From: Leadbetterella sp031420365 | GTDB taxonomy: Bacteria; Bacteroidota; Bacteroidia; Cytophagales; Spirosomataceae | Assembly (NCBI GenBank): GCA_031420365.1 | Contig: JANOMP010000047.1 | Coordinates: 1 to 22,336 of the forward strand | Direction: 5' to 3' | DNA: 22,336 bases | In this document: one piece after another, positions 1-6,142 of the stretch | Layout of the letters: each line of letters starts with the position of its first letter | How positions within the stretch are numbered: the stretch's first letter is position 1 | Notes under the pieces: generated by a model | Told to the model about the DNA's origin: nothing | Databases searched by the model: none | The model's input: the letters and a program-made list of their open reading frames with translations, nothing else | Position numbers and translations under genes: made by a program

Positions 1-167
1 CAATTACTTTTTTATAAATAATTAAATAAAGCTAGTCACAAATAGTAAAGAATTCTTAAAAAAAATCAAGATTTGATTTGATTTATATTATAAAAATAAT
101 TACCTTCAATTAGTGATAAATTTCACATTCAAAATCCAATGTTTCACTTAAATAAAGAATTGTAATT

Positions 168-521
168 ATGAAGATTCAAGTTAATGCAGTGCACTTTAGT
201 GCAGACAGTTCATTGAAATTATTTATTCAAAAAAAACTTGATAAACTAGAAACCTTTTCCGATCGAATAATCGGTGGCGAAGTTTTTTTAAAACTTGCTA
301 AAGGAGACAAATCTAACACCCATAAAAAACAGATTGAAATAAAATTGAACTTACCTGGAAGTTCAATTTTTGTTAGCGAAACTGCTGACACTTTTGAAGC
401 AGCCACAGATGTGGCTATGGAAACATTAACCAGAAAAGTAAAGCAATTTAAAGAAAAATCATTTGATATAGTAAGGGAAAAACCTGAAGCTCAATTAGTA
501 GAAGAATCAGACGATTATTAA
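168..521 (+). CDS. hpf: Ribosome hibernation-promoting factor, HPF/RaiA family
   Basis: Predicted 117-residue short-form ribosome hibernation factor. Members bind the 30S A/P-site region in stationary phase and inactivate or dimerise ribosomes. The sequence opens MKIQVNAVHFSADSSL and shows the family pattern of beta strand, amphipathic helix (around residues 14-29), then three strands and a long C-terminal helix containing a basic stretch (TRKVKQFKEK, around 88-97). It ends in an acidic tail (EESDDY). The long-form C-terminal dimerisation domain is absent, so this is the short HPF/YfiA class. The ATG follows an AT-rich leader with no clear Shine-Dalgarno sequence, as usual in Bacteroidota. 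A strong intrinsic terminator lies 6 bases after the stop, so the gene is probably monocistronic. It converges on tsaB. I could not define a promoter in bases 1-167. Confidence 0.92.
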   Translation: MKIQVNAVHFSADSSLKLFIQKKLDKLETFSDRIIGGEVFLKLAKGDKSNTHKKQIEIKLNLPGSSIFVSETADTFEAATDVAMETLTRKVKQFKEKSFDIVREKPEAQLVEESDDY

Positions 522-527
522 AAGAGT

Positions 528-552
528 AAGCCCTGATATTCAGGGCTTTTTT
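528..552 (+). terminator. Intrinsic terminator of hpf, overlapping the tsaB stop
   Basis: Perfect 9-bp stem (528-536 with 540-548), 3-base loop TAT, then a run of six T (547-552). It is a good rho-independent terminator on the plus strand. Its right arm also encodes the last codons and stop of tsaB on the minus strand (stop 540-542). Read on the minus strand the hairpin is followed only by an interrupted T tract, so termination in that direction would be weaker. Confidence 0.9.
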
Positions 553-1220
553 GTTTTGAAAAGATATTCCTTTAAATACAAAGGCTCAAAACCAATTAGG
601 TTCTCAAATATTTTTTCTGTAAATTTTTCAAATATTATAGAACCTGAAAAGCTTGCTTGAGGAAATATGTCAGTGCCCAAAAAATGGGCATTTTTATGAG
701 TTAATATAGAGCGGCATTTGTAACTTCCTTCTCCAAAAAAAAGAATTTTATTTTTTTCTAACAAATCAAAATAAGATTTTTCATCTATAATATCAGCAGA
801 AATTTCACAAATGGTCTCTTTTGTTTTAGCATCATAAAAAGCACTATAAACCTCCATTCTCCTAGCATCAAGCATGGGGCATAGTAAATCGAAATTTTCT
901 TCTAAAAATAACTGACCCACCATTCCCTCTAAAGTTGTATAAGAAATTAACGGCTTATTTAAAACAAAGCATAAACCTTTGGCTGTAGAAACAGCAATTC
1001 TTAGGCCAGTATAAGAACCCGGACCCTTGGCAACAGCTATAGCATCAAGTTCAGACATTTTGGTTTTTGCATTATACAGCACTTGTTCTATCAAGATTGT
1101 AAAATATTCTGCAGCAGATCTCTCCATCCTTATTTCTGAGGAGCTCATCAATACATTATCTTTAAATAAAGCAACAGAACAACCCGAGGTTGAAGCATCA
1201 ATAGAAAGTATTTTGCTCAT
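540..1220 (-). CDS. tsaB: tRNA threonylcarbamoyladenosine biosynthesis protein TsaB
   Basis: TsaB is the inactive paralogue and partner of TsaD. With TsaE it supports transfer of threonylcarbamoyl to A37 of ANN-decoding tRNAs in the cytoplasm. The 226-residue protein has the ASKHA N-terminal strand (ILSIDASTSGCSVAL, residues 4-18), the characteristic AVAKGPGSYTGLRI segment (around 62-75) and the following TAKGL helix. Length fits the family (about 230). The ATG directly follows the TAA stop of the upstream S41 protease gene (1221-1223), with no bases between, which indicates one transcript and likely translational coupling. The gene ends inside the hairpin shared with hpf. The assignment is secure from motif and length. 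Confidence 0.95.
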   Translation of the reverse strand: MSKILSIDASTSGCSVALFKDNVLMSSSEIRMERSAAEYFTILIEQVLYNAKTKMSELDAIAVAKGPGSYTGLRIAVSTAKGLCFVLNKPLISYTTLEGMVGQLFLEENFDLLCPMLDARRMEVYSAFYDAKTKETICEISADIIDEKSYFDLLEKNKILFFGEGSYKCRSILTHKNAHFLGTDIFPQASFSGSIIFEKFTEKIFENLIGFEPLYLKEYLFKTKKP

Positions 1221-2873
1221 TTATTTTCTAGCCAAGATTGACTTATATTTGTTCATATCAGAAAATAATTTCAATGCTTCTTGAATATCTTCATCTTTCT
1301 CAAAAGAAACAAACTTCATTGCTTTTTGATAATAATATCTACTTAATATTTCTAATTCTAATTGTTCTTTAATTTGTTTAGCATTCGTTTTTACTAATTG
1401 ATCATAACCAAAATCGGCTATCTTTTTAACCTCTTCTAATTGGTTTTTCATTTTAATATAATCGCCACTAAGTTTTGCACTTTTTACTAAACCTTCAATA
1501 GCAACTTGATTAGCAGTTTTAAAATCGAAACTTTGTGAAGCTAACCAATTTTCAAAATCTAACATATCTTTAACGCTTAAAGAAAACTTTTCTGCTGGTT
1601 TACTTTCTAAATGGGTAAAATAATATTTTGTGGCAAAGTCAAAAATCTTCTTTTTTGAAATCAAGGCTTTTGTAAATTCCGTCAATTCACCGCTTAACGT
1701 TTTTATATCTGGCTCTACGCCGCCGCCGTCATAAACTGGTCTTCCATTTTTTGTTTTAAACAACGCTCTCAATGAATCAGGTAATTTAGAAACACTACCA
1801 TCAGTAAGCCTATTTGCATAATCTATTGCTTGAATGCACCTCCCAGAAGGAATATAATATTTTGAGGTTGTTATTTTCATTTTTGTACCATAACTTAAAT
1901 CTCTGGTAACTTGAACTAGCCCTTTTCCATAAGATCGTTGCCCAATTAAAACCGCTCTATCATAATCTTGTAGTGTTCCACTGACAATTTCCGAAGCAGA
2001 TGCACTTCTACCATTTATTAATACCGCTATAGGCAAATCCGTATCCAAAGGAGGAACCATAGTCAAATATTTTTTATTCCATTCTTTAACTTTCCCTTTT
2101 GTTTCCACTACAGTTAAACCTTTAGGAATAAAAAAATTACAGATTTCTACTGACATATTTAACAAACCTCCAGGATTCCCTCTTAGATCAATAACCAATT
2201 TTTTCATGCCTTTATCTTTTAGTTCTAATGTTGCAGTTTTGATTTCCTTTGCAGCTGTAGCACTAAAATCAGTAAGTAAAATATAGCCTACCTCATCATT
2301 AATCATTCCAAAATGTGGAACATTAGGGGTTTTAATAATATCTCTTCCTACTGCAATATCTAAATTTCTATTTTGACCAAATCGCTTTACAATAAGTTTA
2401 ACATTAGTACCTGTTTGCCCTTTTAATAGTCTAGAAAACTCTGAATCATCTTTATTTGTAACATCAACTCCATTTATTTTTTGAATATCATCCCCTATCT
2501 TAATTCCCATTTTATCTGCCGGAGAGCCTTCGTAAAGCATAACAACAATATGCTTCCCTTCATAATAATCAATACTGGCTCCAATACCATTATAAGTACC
2601 GGCATTTTGTGTAAAAACATCCTCTATTTCGTCTTCATTCCAAAAAACAGTATATGGGTCTAAGTCTTTCAACATAGCTTGAATACTGGCTTTAATTGCT
2701 TTATCAGGATTCACTTCGTCAACATAAAATGCGTTTAACTCCCTAAACATAGTAGAAAACACATCTAAATTTTTTGTAATTTCAAAAAGGCGATCGTCTA
2801 TAGTATAACTCATTAAAGCCATACTACAAATAACTGTTAAGCCAATAATAAATGATCTAATCTTCCTATTCAT
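1221..2873 (-). CDS. S41 family C-terminal processing peptidase with PDZ domain
   Basis: A 550-residue CtpA/Prc-type serine protease, expected in the periplasm, where it trims or degrades envelope proteins from the C-terminus. Residues 5-22 form an N-terminal hydrophobic signal or anchor. A PDZ domain covers about 85-175 (YEGSPADKMGIKIGDDI region, 114-130). The S41 catalytic domain runs from about 190 to 350, with DLRGNPGGLL (229-238), NGRSASASEI (287-296) and YGKGLVQ (315-321). By the family spacing of 25 residues between Ser and Lys, the catalytic residues should be S292, K317 and Q321. Residues about 360-550 form a helical C-terminal extension seen in many Bacteroidota members. It is the first gene of a unit with tsaB. 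The MITE-like element at 3010-3410 lies upstream, beyond a candidate -7 box at 2930-2937. Confidence 0.95.
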   Translation of the reverse strand: MNRKIRSFIIGLTVICSMALMSYTIDDRLFEITKNLDVFSTMFRELNAFYVDEVNPDKAIKASIQAMLKDLDPYTVFWNEDEIEDVFTQNAGTYNGIGASIDYYEGKHIVVMLYEGSPADKMGIKIGDDIQKINGVDVTNKDDSEFSRLLKGQTGTNVKLIVKRFGQNRNLDIAVGRDIIKTPNVPHFGMINDEVGYILLTDFSATAAKEIKTATLELKDKGMKKLVIDLRGNPGGLLNMSVEICNFFIPKGLTVVETKGKVKEWNKKYLTMVPPLDTDLPIAVLINGRSASASEIVSGTLQDYDRAVLIGQRSYGKGLVQVTRDLSYGTKMKITTSKYYIPSGRCIQAIDYANRLTDGSVSKLPDSLRALFKTKNGRPVYDGGGVEPDIKTLSGELTEFTKALISKKKIFDFATKYYFTHLESKPAEKFSLSVKDMLDFENWLASQSFDFKTANQVAIEGLVKSAKLSGDYIKMKNQLEEVKKIADFGYDQLVKTNAKQIKEQLELEILSRYYYQKAMKFVSFEKDEDIQEALKLFSDMNKYKSILARK

Positions 2874-2929
2874 TATTTTTTATTGCTAAATTGTATAAAA
2901 GAATCGTTTACTTAGAATTAATTTTGAAT

Positions 2930-2937
2930 CAAATATA
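2930..2937 (-). promoter_or_regulatory. Candidate -7 box (TATATTTG) for the S41-tsaB unit
   Basis: Matches the Bacteroidota TAnnTTTG -7 consensus and lies 57 bases before the S41 start codon. The -33 side is poor: a TTTTTG at 2951-2956 is only 13 bases away. It lies between the mobile element and the gene, so the insertion would have left it intact. Confidence 0.35.
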
Positions 2938-3000
2938 ATTGATTAACGAACAAAAATATTGAATTTATATTCACATTAATCTAAATTTAAATTTATATTT

Positions 3001-3009
3001 ATTTAAAAA
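3001..3009. repeat. Left copy of 9-bp target-site-like direct repeat
   Basis: ATTTAAAAA immediately left of the left terminal inverted repeat. The same 9 bases occur at 3411-3419 immediately right of the right inverted repeat. The word is A/T only, so chance identity in this AT-rich background is not negligible, but the placement exactly at both element ends is telling. Confidence 0.65.
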
Positions 3010-3410
3010 TACTGGCATCCGAGAAAAAATAAAAACAAAATAAATTCCTTTAATCACAAAATCGGGACGCCCGTAACCATTTTGAAAATTTGAAGTGGAG
3101 AATTAATATCAAATCTTAAATAGCTAATAATCAAATTTTAAAGGGGAACGCCCTTTAGGTTTATTCGATTAGGGCGTACCGATTTGTGAATGTTTTTTTG
3201 GTGGGACGCCATTCCGATTCTTTTTTCGATTGGACAGGCATACCTGCGTGCGTCGAAACGCAAAAGTGAGGTCGTCCGCAGGATACACAAAGAATAAAAC
3301 GGAGGGGGTCTTTTTTAAAAACCAGAAAAATGATCCCGATTCGGCGACCCGATTAAATAGTCATTTGATTAGGATTTTTAATAAATTTTAAATTTAGTCG
3401 GATGCCAGTA
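3010..3410. mobile_element. MITE-like non-autonomous element, 401 bp, no ORF
   Basis: The ends are perfect 13-bp inverted repeats: TACTGGCATCCGA at 3010-3022 and its reverse complement at 3398-3410. They are bounded by a 9-bp direct repeat (3001-3009, 3411-3419). The interior is clearly richer in G+C than the flanks and has no credible reading frame. It contains recurring GGGACGCC-like words (around 3063, 3144 with one change, 3202 and, in reverse, 3343) and subterminal ATCGGG(A/T)CGCC words pointing inward from both sides. This is the structure of a miniature inverted-repeat transposable element moved by a transposase encoded elsewhere. No transposase is in the window and I cannot name the parent IS family; a 9-bp duplication is compatible with several. 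It separates the S41-tsaB unit from rpmH-rnpA. Confidence 0.75.
3235..3282. other. Nested hairpins inside the MITE-like element
   Basis: CCTGCG (3243-3248) pairs with CGCAGG (3277-3282). Inside this stem is a perfect 5-bp hairpin, TGCGT/ACGCA (3249-3253 with 3258-3262, loop CGAA). Just outside is an alternative small hairpin CAGG-CATA-CCTG (3235-3246). The cluster is much more structured than its surroundings and could be a cruciform or a transcribed RNA element. Function unknown. Confidence 0.5.
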
Positions 3411-3419
3411 ATTTAAAAA
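3411..3419. repeat. Right copy of 9-bp target-site-like direct repeat
   Basis: ATTTAAAAA, identical to 3001-3009 and starting at the first base after the right inverted repeat of the 401-bp element. Confidence 0.65.
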
Positions 3420-3459
3420 TAAAAATGTTAAAAATAAAATTTGCTCAAAATATTTTAAT

Positions 3460-3747
3460 ATGCCTTTTTTGTCATTTCTTCAAGTTTTTGCATTTTTTTC
3501 AACTAATATTATATATGTTCCAGTTCTATTTACCTTATTATTTTCATTCTCATATGGAATTTTCGAACCAAAGAAAGGTTGGATTTTGTCATTACTCCAA
3601 ACTTCCATTATTATAGGATTATATTGGCTTAATATTTCATTTAATATAAAAGCAGCTAATCCAGAAATGGCAATATTTGCAACTCACATCGCTATTTCCC
3701 CTTCTTTTGTAGCCGCATTTTTAGGAAGTTTTATTAAAAGACTTTAG
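3460..3747 (+). CDS. Small hydrophobic membrane protein, unrecognised
   Basis: A 95-residue open frame with three likely membrane segments: about residues 5-32, 41-60 (WILSLLQTSIIIGLYWLNIS) and 68-92 (MAIFATHIAISPSFVAAFLG). It ends with basic residues (IKRL). I do not recognise a family. The frame is open upstream to 3412, but the first ATG is at 3460, and there is no Shine-Dalgarno sequence. Its last 27 bases overlap the 3' end of rnpA on the opposite strand. The regular alternation of hydrophobic stretches with short polar turns argues for a real protein. A chance frame in T-rich DNA is the alternative, since T-rich codons give hydrophobic residues. An overlapping frame at 3425-3616 looks like a shadow. 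Confidence 0.5.
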   Translation: MPFLSFLQVFAFFSTNIIYVPVLFTLLFSFSYGIFEPKKGWILSLLQTSIIIGLYWLNISFNIKAANPEMAIFATHIAISPSFVAAFLGSFIKRL

Positions 3748-4110
3748 TCTTAAAAGACAATGAATCATAGCTTTTTCTATTTTAGAATATGCTACAATTT
3801 CGGGAGCCACATAAATAAATGCAGCCTTTGTAAGTTTACTAACCTCAACTTTATTTATTCGATACGCCTCTCGCATCCTTCTCTTTATCAAATTTCTATC
3901 AACTGCTTTTTTAAATTTTTTACTTGAAACTGAAACCATGATTTGTGGCCATTTATCTAAAACAGGTGAATCTTCAGTGATGGAAAAAATTGTTTTAATA
4001 GGAAAAACGAGAAAAGACATATTTTTTTGAGATTTTCTATCAAACAGGGAATCAATCAAAAGCTTACTTTTGATTCTTTCTAGTTTACTTAAAGATTGCT
4101 GCTTTTGCAT
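3721..4110 (-). CDS. rnpA: Ribonuclease P protein component
   Basis: RnpA is the basic protein subunit of RNase P; with the catalytic RNA it removes 5' leaders from pre-tRNAs. The 129-residue protein has the diagnostic RNR motif: residues 67-84, KKAVDRNLIKRRMREAYR. It is preceded by the expected strand (IMVSVSSKKF, 57-66) and followed by the C-terminal helix (KIEKAMIHCLLRL, about 111-123). The N-terminus contains the usual LSKLERIKSK start of the fold. It lies downstream of rpmH, the near-universal bacterial order, but a terminator at 4192-4214 sits between them, so rnpA depends on read-through or its own promoter in 4111-4190. Its 3' end overlaps the small membrane ORF on the other strand. 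Confidence 0.95.
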   Translation of the reverse strand: MQKQQSLSKLERIKSKLLIDSLFDRKSQKNMSFLVFPIKTIFSITEDSPVLDKWPQIMVSVSSKKFKKAVDRNLIKRRMREAYRINKVEVSKLTKAAFIYVAPEIVAYSKIEKAMIHCLLRLKSFNKTS

Positions 4111-4191
4111 TTAATAGATTTAAAACCAATATATAGACGAAAATATATTAATTAATGTTATAAGAACAATATTATGCAAGTTAAAATAAAA

Positions 4192-4214
4192 AAAGCCGCA
4201 AAAATTGCGGCTTT
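4192..4214 (-). terminator. Intrinsic terminator after rpmH
   Basis: Perfect 10-bp stem (4192-4201 with 4205-4214; core GCCGCAA/TTGCGGC) with a 3-base loop. Read on the minus strand it is followed by an uninterrupted T tract, giving a classic rho-independent terminator 43 bases after the rpmH stop. It lies between rpmH and rnpA and probably sets their expression ratio. Confidence 0.88.
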
Positions 4215-4256
4215 CTGTTATACGAGTAATAAAGCTTTTAATCTATATCAAAATAC

Positions 4257-4412
4257 TTACTTATGAGTTTTCTCATCAGAAACCGTCAGTTTCCATCTTC
4301 CTCTGGAGCGACGTGCTTTCAATACTCTGCGGCCTCCTGGAGTTGAGCTACGCTCACGAAATCCATGTTTATTTGCACGCTTTCTATTTGATGGCTGGAA
4401 TGTACGTTTCAT
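4257..4412 (-). CDS. rpmH: 50S ribosomal protein L34
   Basis: A 51-residue, very basic protein translated from the minus strand. It opens MKRTFQPSNRKRANKHGFRE and continues with TPGGRRVLKARRSRGR, the nearly invariant L34 sequence. The last residues are DEKTHK, a short extension common in Bacteroidota. The start ATG is at 4410-4412 and the stop TAA at 4257-4259. A TACTTTTG -7 box lies 43 bases upstream at 4455-4462. It is the first gene of the rpmH-rnpA pair, with its own terminator. Because it is so short, automatic ORF callers with a 60-residue cutoff miss it; the identification is nevertheless certain. Confidence 0.97.
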   Translation of the reverse strand: MKRTFQPSNRKRANKHGFRERSSTPGGRRVLKARRSRGRWKLTVSDEKTHK

Positions 4413-4454
4413 ATCTTTTTATATTAAATTTGTCCTCGATTCGAAATAGGAGTG

Positions 4455-4462
4455 CAAAAGTA
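4455..4462 (-). promoter_or_regulatory. Candidate -7 box (TACTTTTG) of rpmH
   Basis: On the minus strand TACTTTTGCAC matches the Bacteroidota TAnnTTTG -7 box, with the GCAC continuation also seen at 6083. It would place the transcript start about 35 bases before the L34 ATG. No convincing -33 TTG was found at the right distance. Confidence 0.55.
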
Positions 4463-4499
4463 AATAATTTATTTGACATTAAAAAAACTTTCAAAAAAA

Positions 4500-5918
4500 A
4501 TGATACAATATTTTTTTTCATTTAATCCCGAAAATCATTTAACTCTCCTTACATTAAATATAAATAGTTTAAATAAATCTAAAGTAAATCTGGTTTTACC
4601 CTTATGGAGACCTGGAAGATATCAATTTCAAAATTTTTCCAAAAATATATTACATTTTTCAGCAAAAAATCAATATGGACAGAAATTAAAATGGCACAAA
4701 ACTAAAAAAAATATTTGGACAATTACTAAAGAGCCATCCGACCAATTAATTGTGAATTATAGTTATTATTCAAATGAATTAAATGCTGGTAGTTGCCTTG
4801 TGAATGAACGTATTAAATTAATAAATCCTTCAAATCTATGCATGTATATAATTGATTATCAGGAATATAAACATCAAATTTTTATTGAAAGTCATTCCAA
4901 TGAATCCATAGCTTGTGCGAAAAAATTAGAAAAAAGGTTATCCTTTTATTATTTTGATGTGAATACAATTCATGAACTGTTCGACACTCCATTTATTCTT
5001 AGCCACTCGTTAAATCATTCAGTTTTTGAAATAAAAAACATAAAATTTCACTTGTGGATTCATGGCATTTTTGAAGTAAGTATAACCAAATTTATTAAAG
5101 ATTTGCAAACTCTTTGTGCTTTTCAGATAAATTTGTTCGGTAAATTTCCAGAAAAAAATTATCACTTTTACCTTCTGATTCCAAGCAATTCCTATTATCA
5201 TGGAGTGGAGCATTCCGATTCAATGGTAATGGTGTTAGGAGAAAATGGCATTTTAGGAGAAAATTATTATTATGACCTTTTGGGTTTGGTTTCCCATGAA
5301 CTCTTTCATGCTTGGAATATTGCCAAAATACGACCAATAGAACTGCTTCCATACGATTACAGTTCAGAAAATTATTTTGAAACTTGTTTTGTAGCAGAAG
5401 GATTTACAACATATTATGGGGATAAAATTTTATTCGACTCCGGTATTATTTCAAAAAAACAATATTTACATGAATTAGAAACCGTTTTTAGGAGACATTT
5501 TGAAAATTCTGACCATTCATCTCAATCACTATTAGAATCATCATTTGATCTTTGGGTGGACGGCTATGATAAAAGTATTCCAAATAAAACCGTTTCTGTA
5601 TACCACAAAGGAGCAATTGCTGCTTTGATTTTAGATTTAAAAATAAGAAAGAAATTTATTGAAAATAAATCCTTAGACAACGTACTAGTAATACTATGGG
5701 AAAAATTTGGAAACATGAAAAAAGGATATTCTTACTCTACTTTTATAGAAATATGTGAAAATGTCTACGAAGAGCCATTAAATGAGTATTTTGATTTAGT
5801 AATATCTTCCAATTTGCCAATATTAGAATATACAAATCAACACCTTAAGTATTTGAATTTAGAGATTTGTAGGGACAATAAGCATCATATAGTTTTAAAA
5901 TCATTACATATGAATTAA
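4500..5918 (+). CDS. M61 family (glycyl aminopeptidase-like) metallopeptidase lacking PDZ domain
   Basis: Zinc peptidase of the M61 family, 472 residues from the ATG at 4500. A longer frame opens with TTG at 4473, but that extension (TLKKLSKK) is not needed. The N-terminal half has the M61 beta-sandwich with PLWRPGRYQFQNF (about 34-46). The catalytic domain has a GVEH motif (235-238), zinc site HELFHAWN (266-273; His266, Glu267, His270) and third ligand Glu300 in VAEGFTTYYGD. All catalytic residues are present. M61 proteins are usually about 600 residues with a C-terminal PDZ domain; this one ends soon after the catalytic helices, and no PDZ remnant is visible before the next gene. No signal peptide is seen, so a cytoplasmic location is likely. 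Divergent from rpmH. Confidence 0.88.
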   Translation: MIQYFFSFNPENHLTLLTLNINSLNKSKVNLVLPLWRPGRYQFQNFSKNILHFSAKNQYGQKLKWHKTKKNIWTITKEPSDQLIVNYSYYSNELNAGSCLVNERIKLINPSNLCMYIIDYQEYKHQIFIESHSNESIACAKKLEKRLSFYYFDVNTIHELFDTPFILSHSLNHSVFEIKNIKFHLWIHGIFEVSITKFIKDLQTLCAFQINLFGKFPEKNYHFYLLIPSNSYYHGVEHSDSMVMVLGENGILGENYYYDLLGLVSHELFHAWNIAKIRPIELLPYDYSSENYFETCFVAEGFTTYYGDKILFDSGIISKKQYLHELETVFRRHFENSDHSSQSLLESSFDLWVDGYDKSIPNKTVSVYHKGAIAALILDLKIRKKFIENKSLDNVLVILWEKFGNMKKGYSYSTFIEICENVYEEPLNEYFDLVISSNLPILEYTNQHLKYLNLEICRDNKHHIVLKSLHMN

Positions 5919-5929
5919 ATACTTGATTA
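5915..5929. repeat. 15-bp direct repeat, copy 1
   Basis: TTAAATACTTGATTA overlapping the end of the M61 gene. It is identical to 6049-6063, 134 bases downstream. Confidence 0.6.
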
Positions 5930-6048
5930 ATATTGCTAGTTATGTGTATGTAAAATGAATAACTTCAAAATTCAATAAAATTCAATAAAAAATACCCTCT
6001 AATAGCATCAAAAATAGCCTGATATTAACAAAAAGCTGTCAATTTGTT

Positions 6049-6063
6049 TTAAATACTTGATTA
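6049..6063. repeat. 15-bp direct repeat, copy 2, in the promoter region
   Basis: TTAAATACTTGATTA, second copy. Its TTGA (6057-6060) is placed as a -33 element about 22 bases before the TATCTTTG at 6083. The rest of the 5919-6142 gap is AT-rich, with a short tandem of ATTCAATAAA near 5970-5990 and no gene. Confidence 0.6.
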
Positions 6064-6090
6064 TTAATAGATTTTTTTTTAGTATCTTTG
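6057..6090 (+). promoter_or_regulatory. Bacteroidota-type promoter (-33 TTG, -7 TATCTTTG)
   Basis: TTGA at 6057-6060 and TATCTTTG at 6083-6090 are separated by 22 bases, and the -7 box is followed by GCAC. The -7 box is a full match to TAnnTTTG. Transcription would start near 6097, about 46 bases before the GT5-like gene, and should serve it together with the DUF4270 gene. Confidence 0.65.
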
Positions 6091-6142
6091 CACCCGAAAC
6101 AAATACAGTTTCAAATTTCGCTATATTTTATTAAATTAAGGC

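Noticed and set aside
3425..3616. 63-residue plus-strand frame
   Set aside because: Overlaps the longer 3460-3747 frame in another phase; its Phe/His/Leu-rich product is what T-rich DNA gives by chance.
4473..4499. TTG-initiated N-terminal extension of the M61 peptidase
   Set aside because: It adds only nine Lys-rich residues from an A-rich leader; the ATG at 4500 gives a natural N-terminus.
4205..4525. 106-residue plus-strand frame across the rpmH region
   Set aside because: It is the antisense shadow of rpmH, its terminator and its promoter; the L34 sequence on the minus strand is unmistakable.
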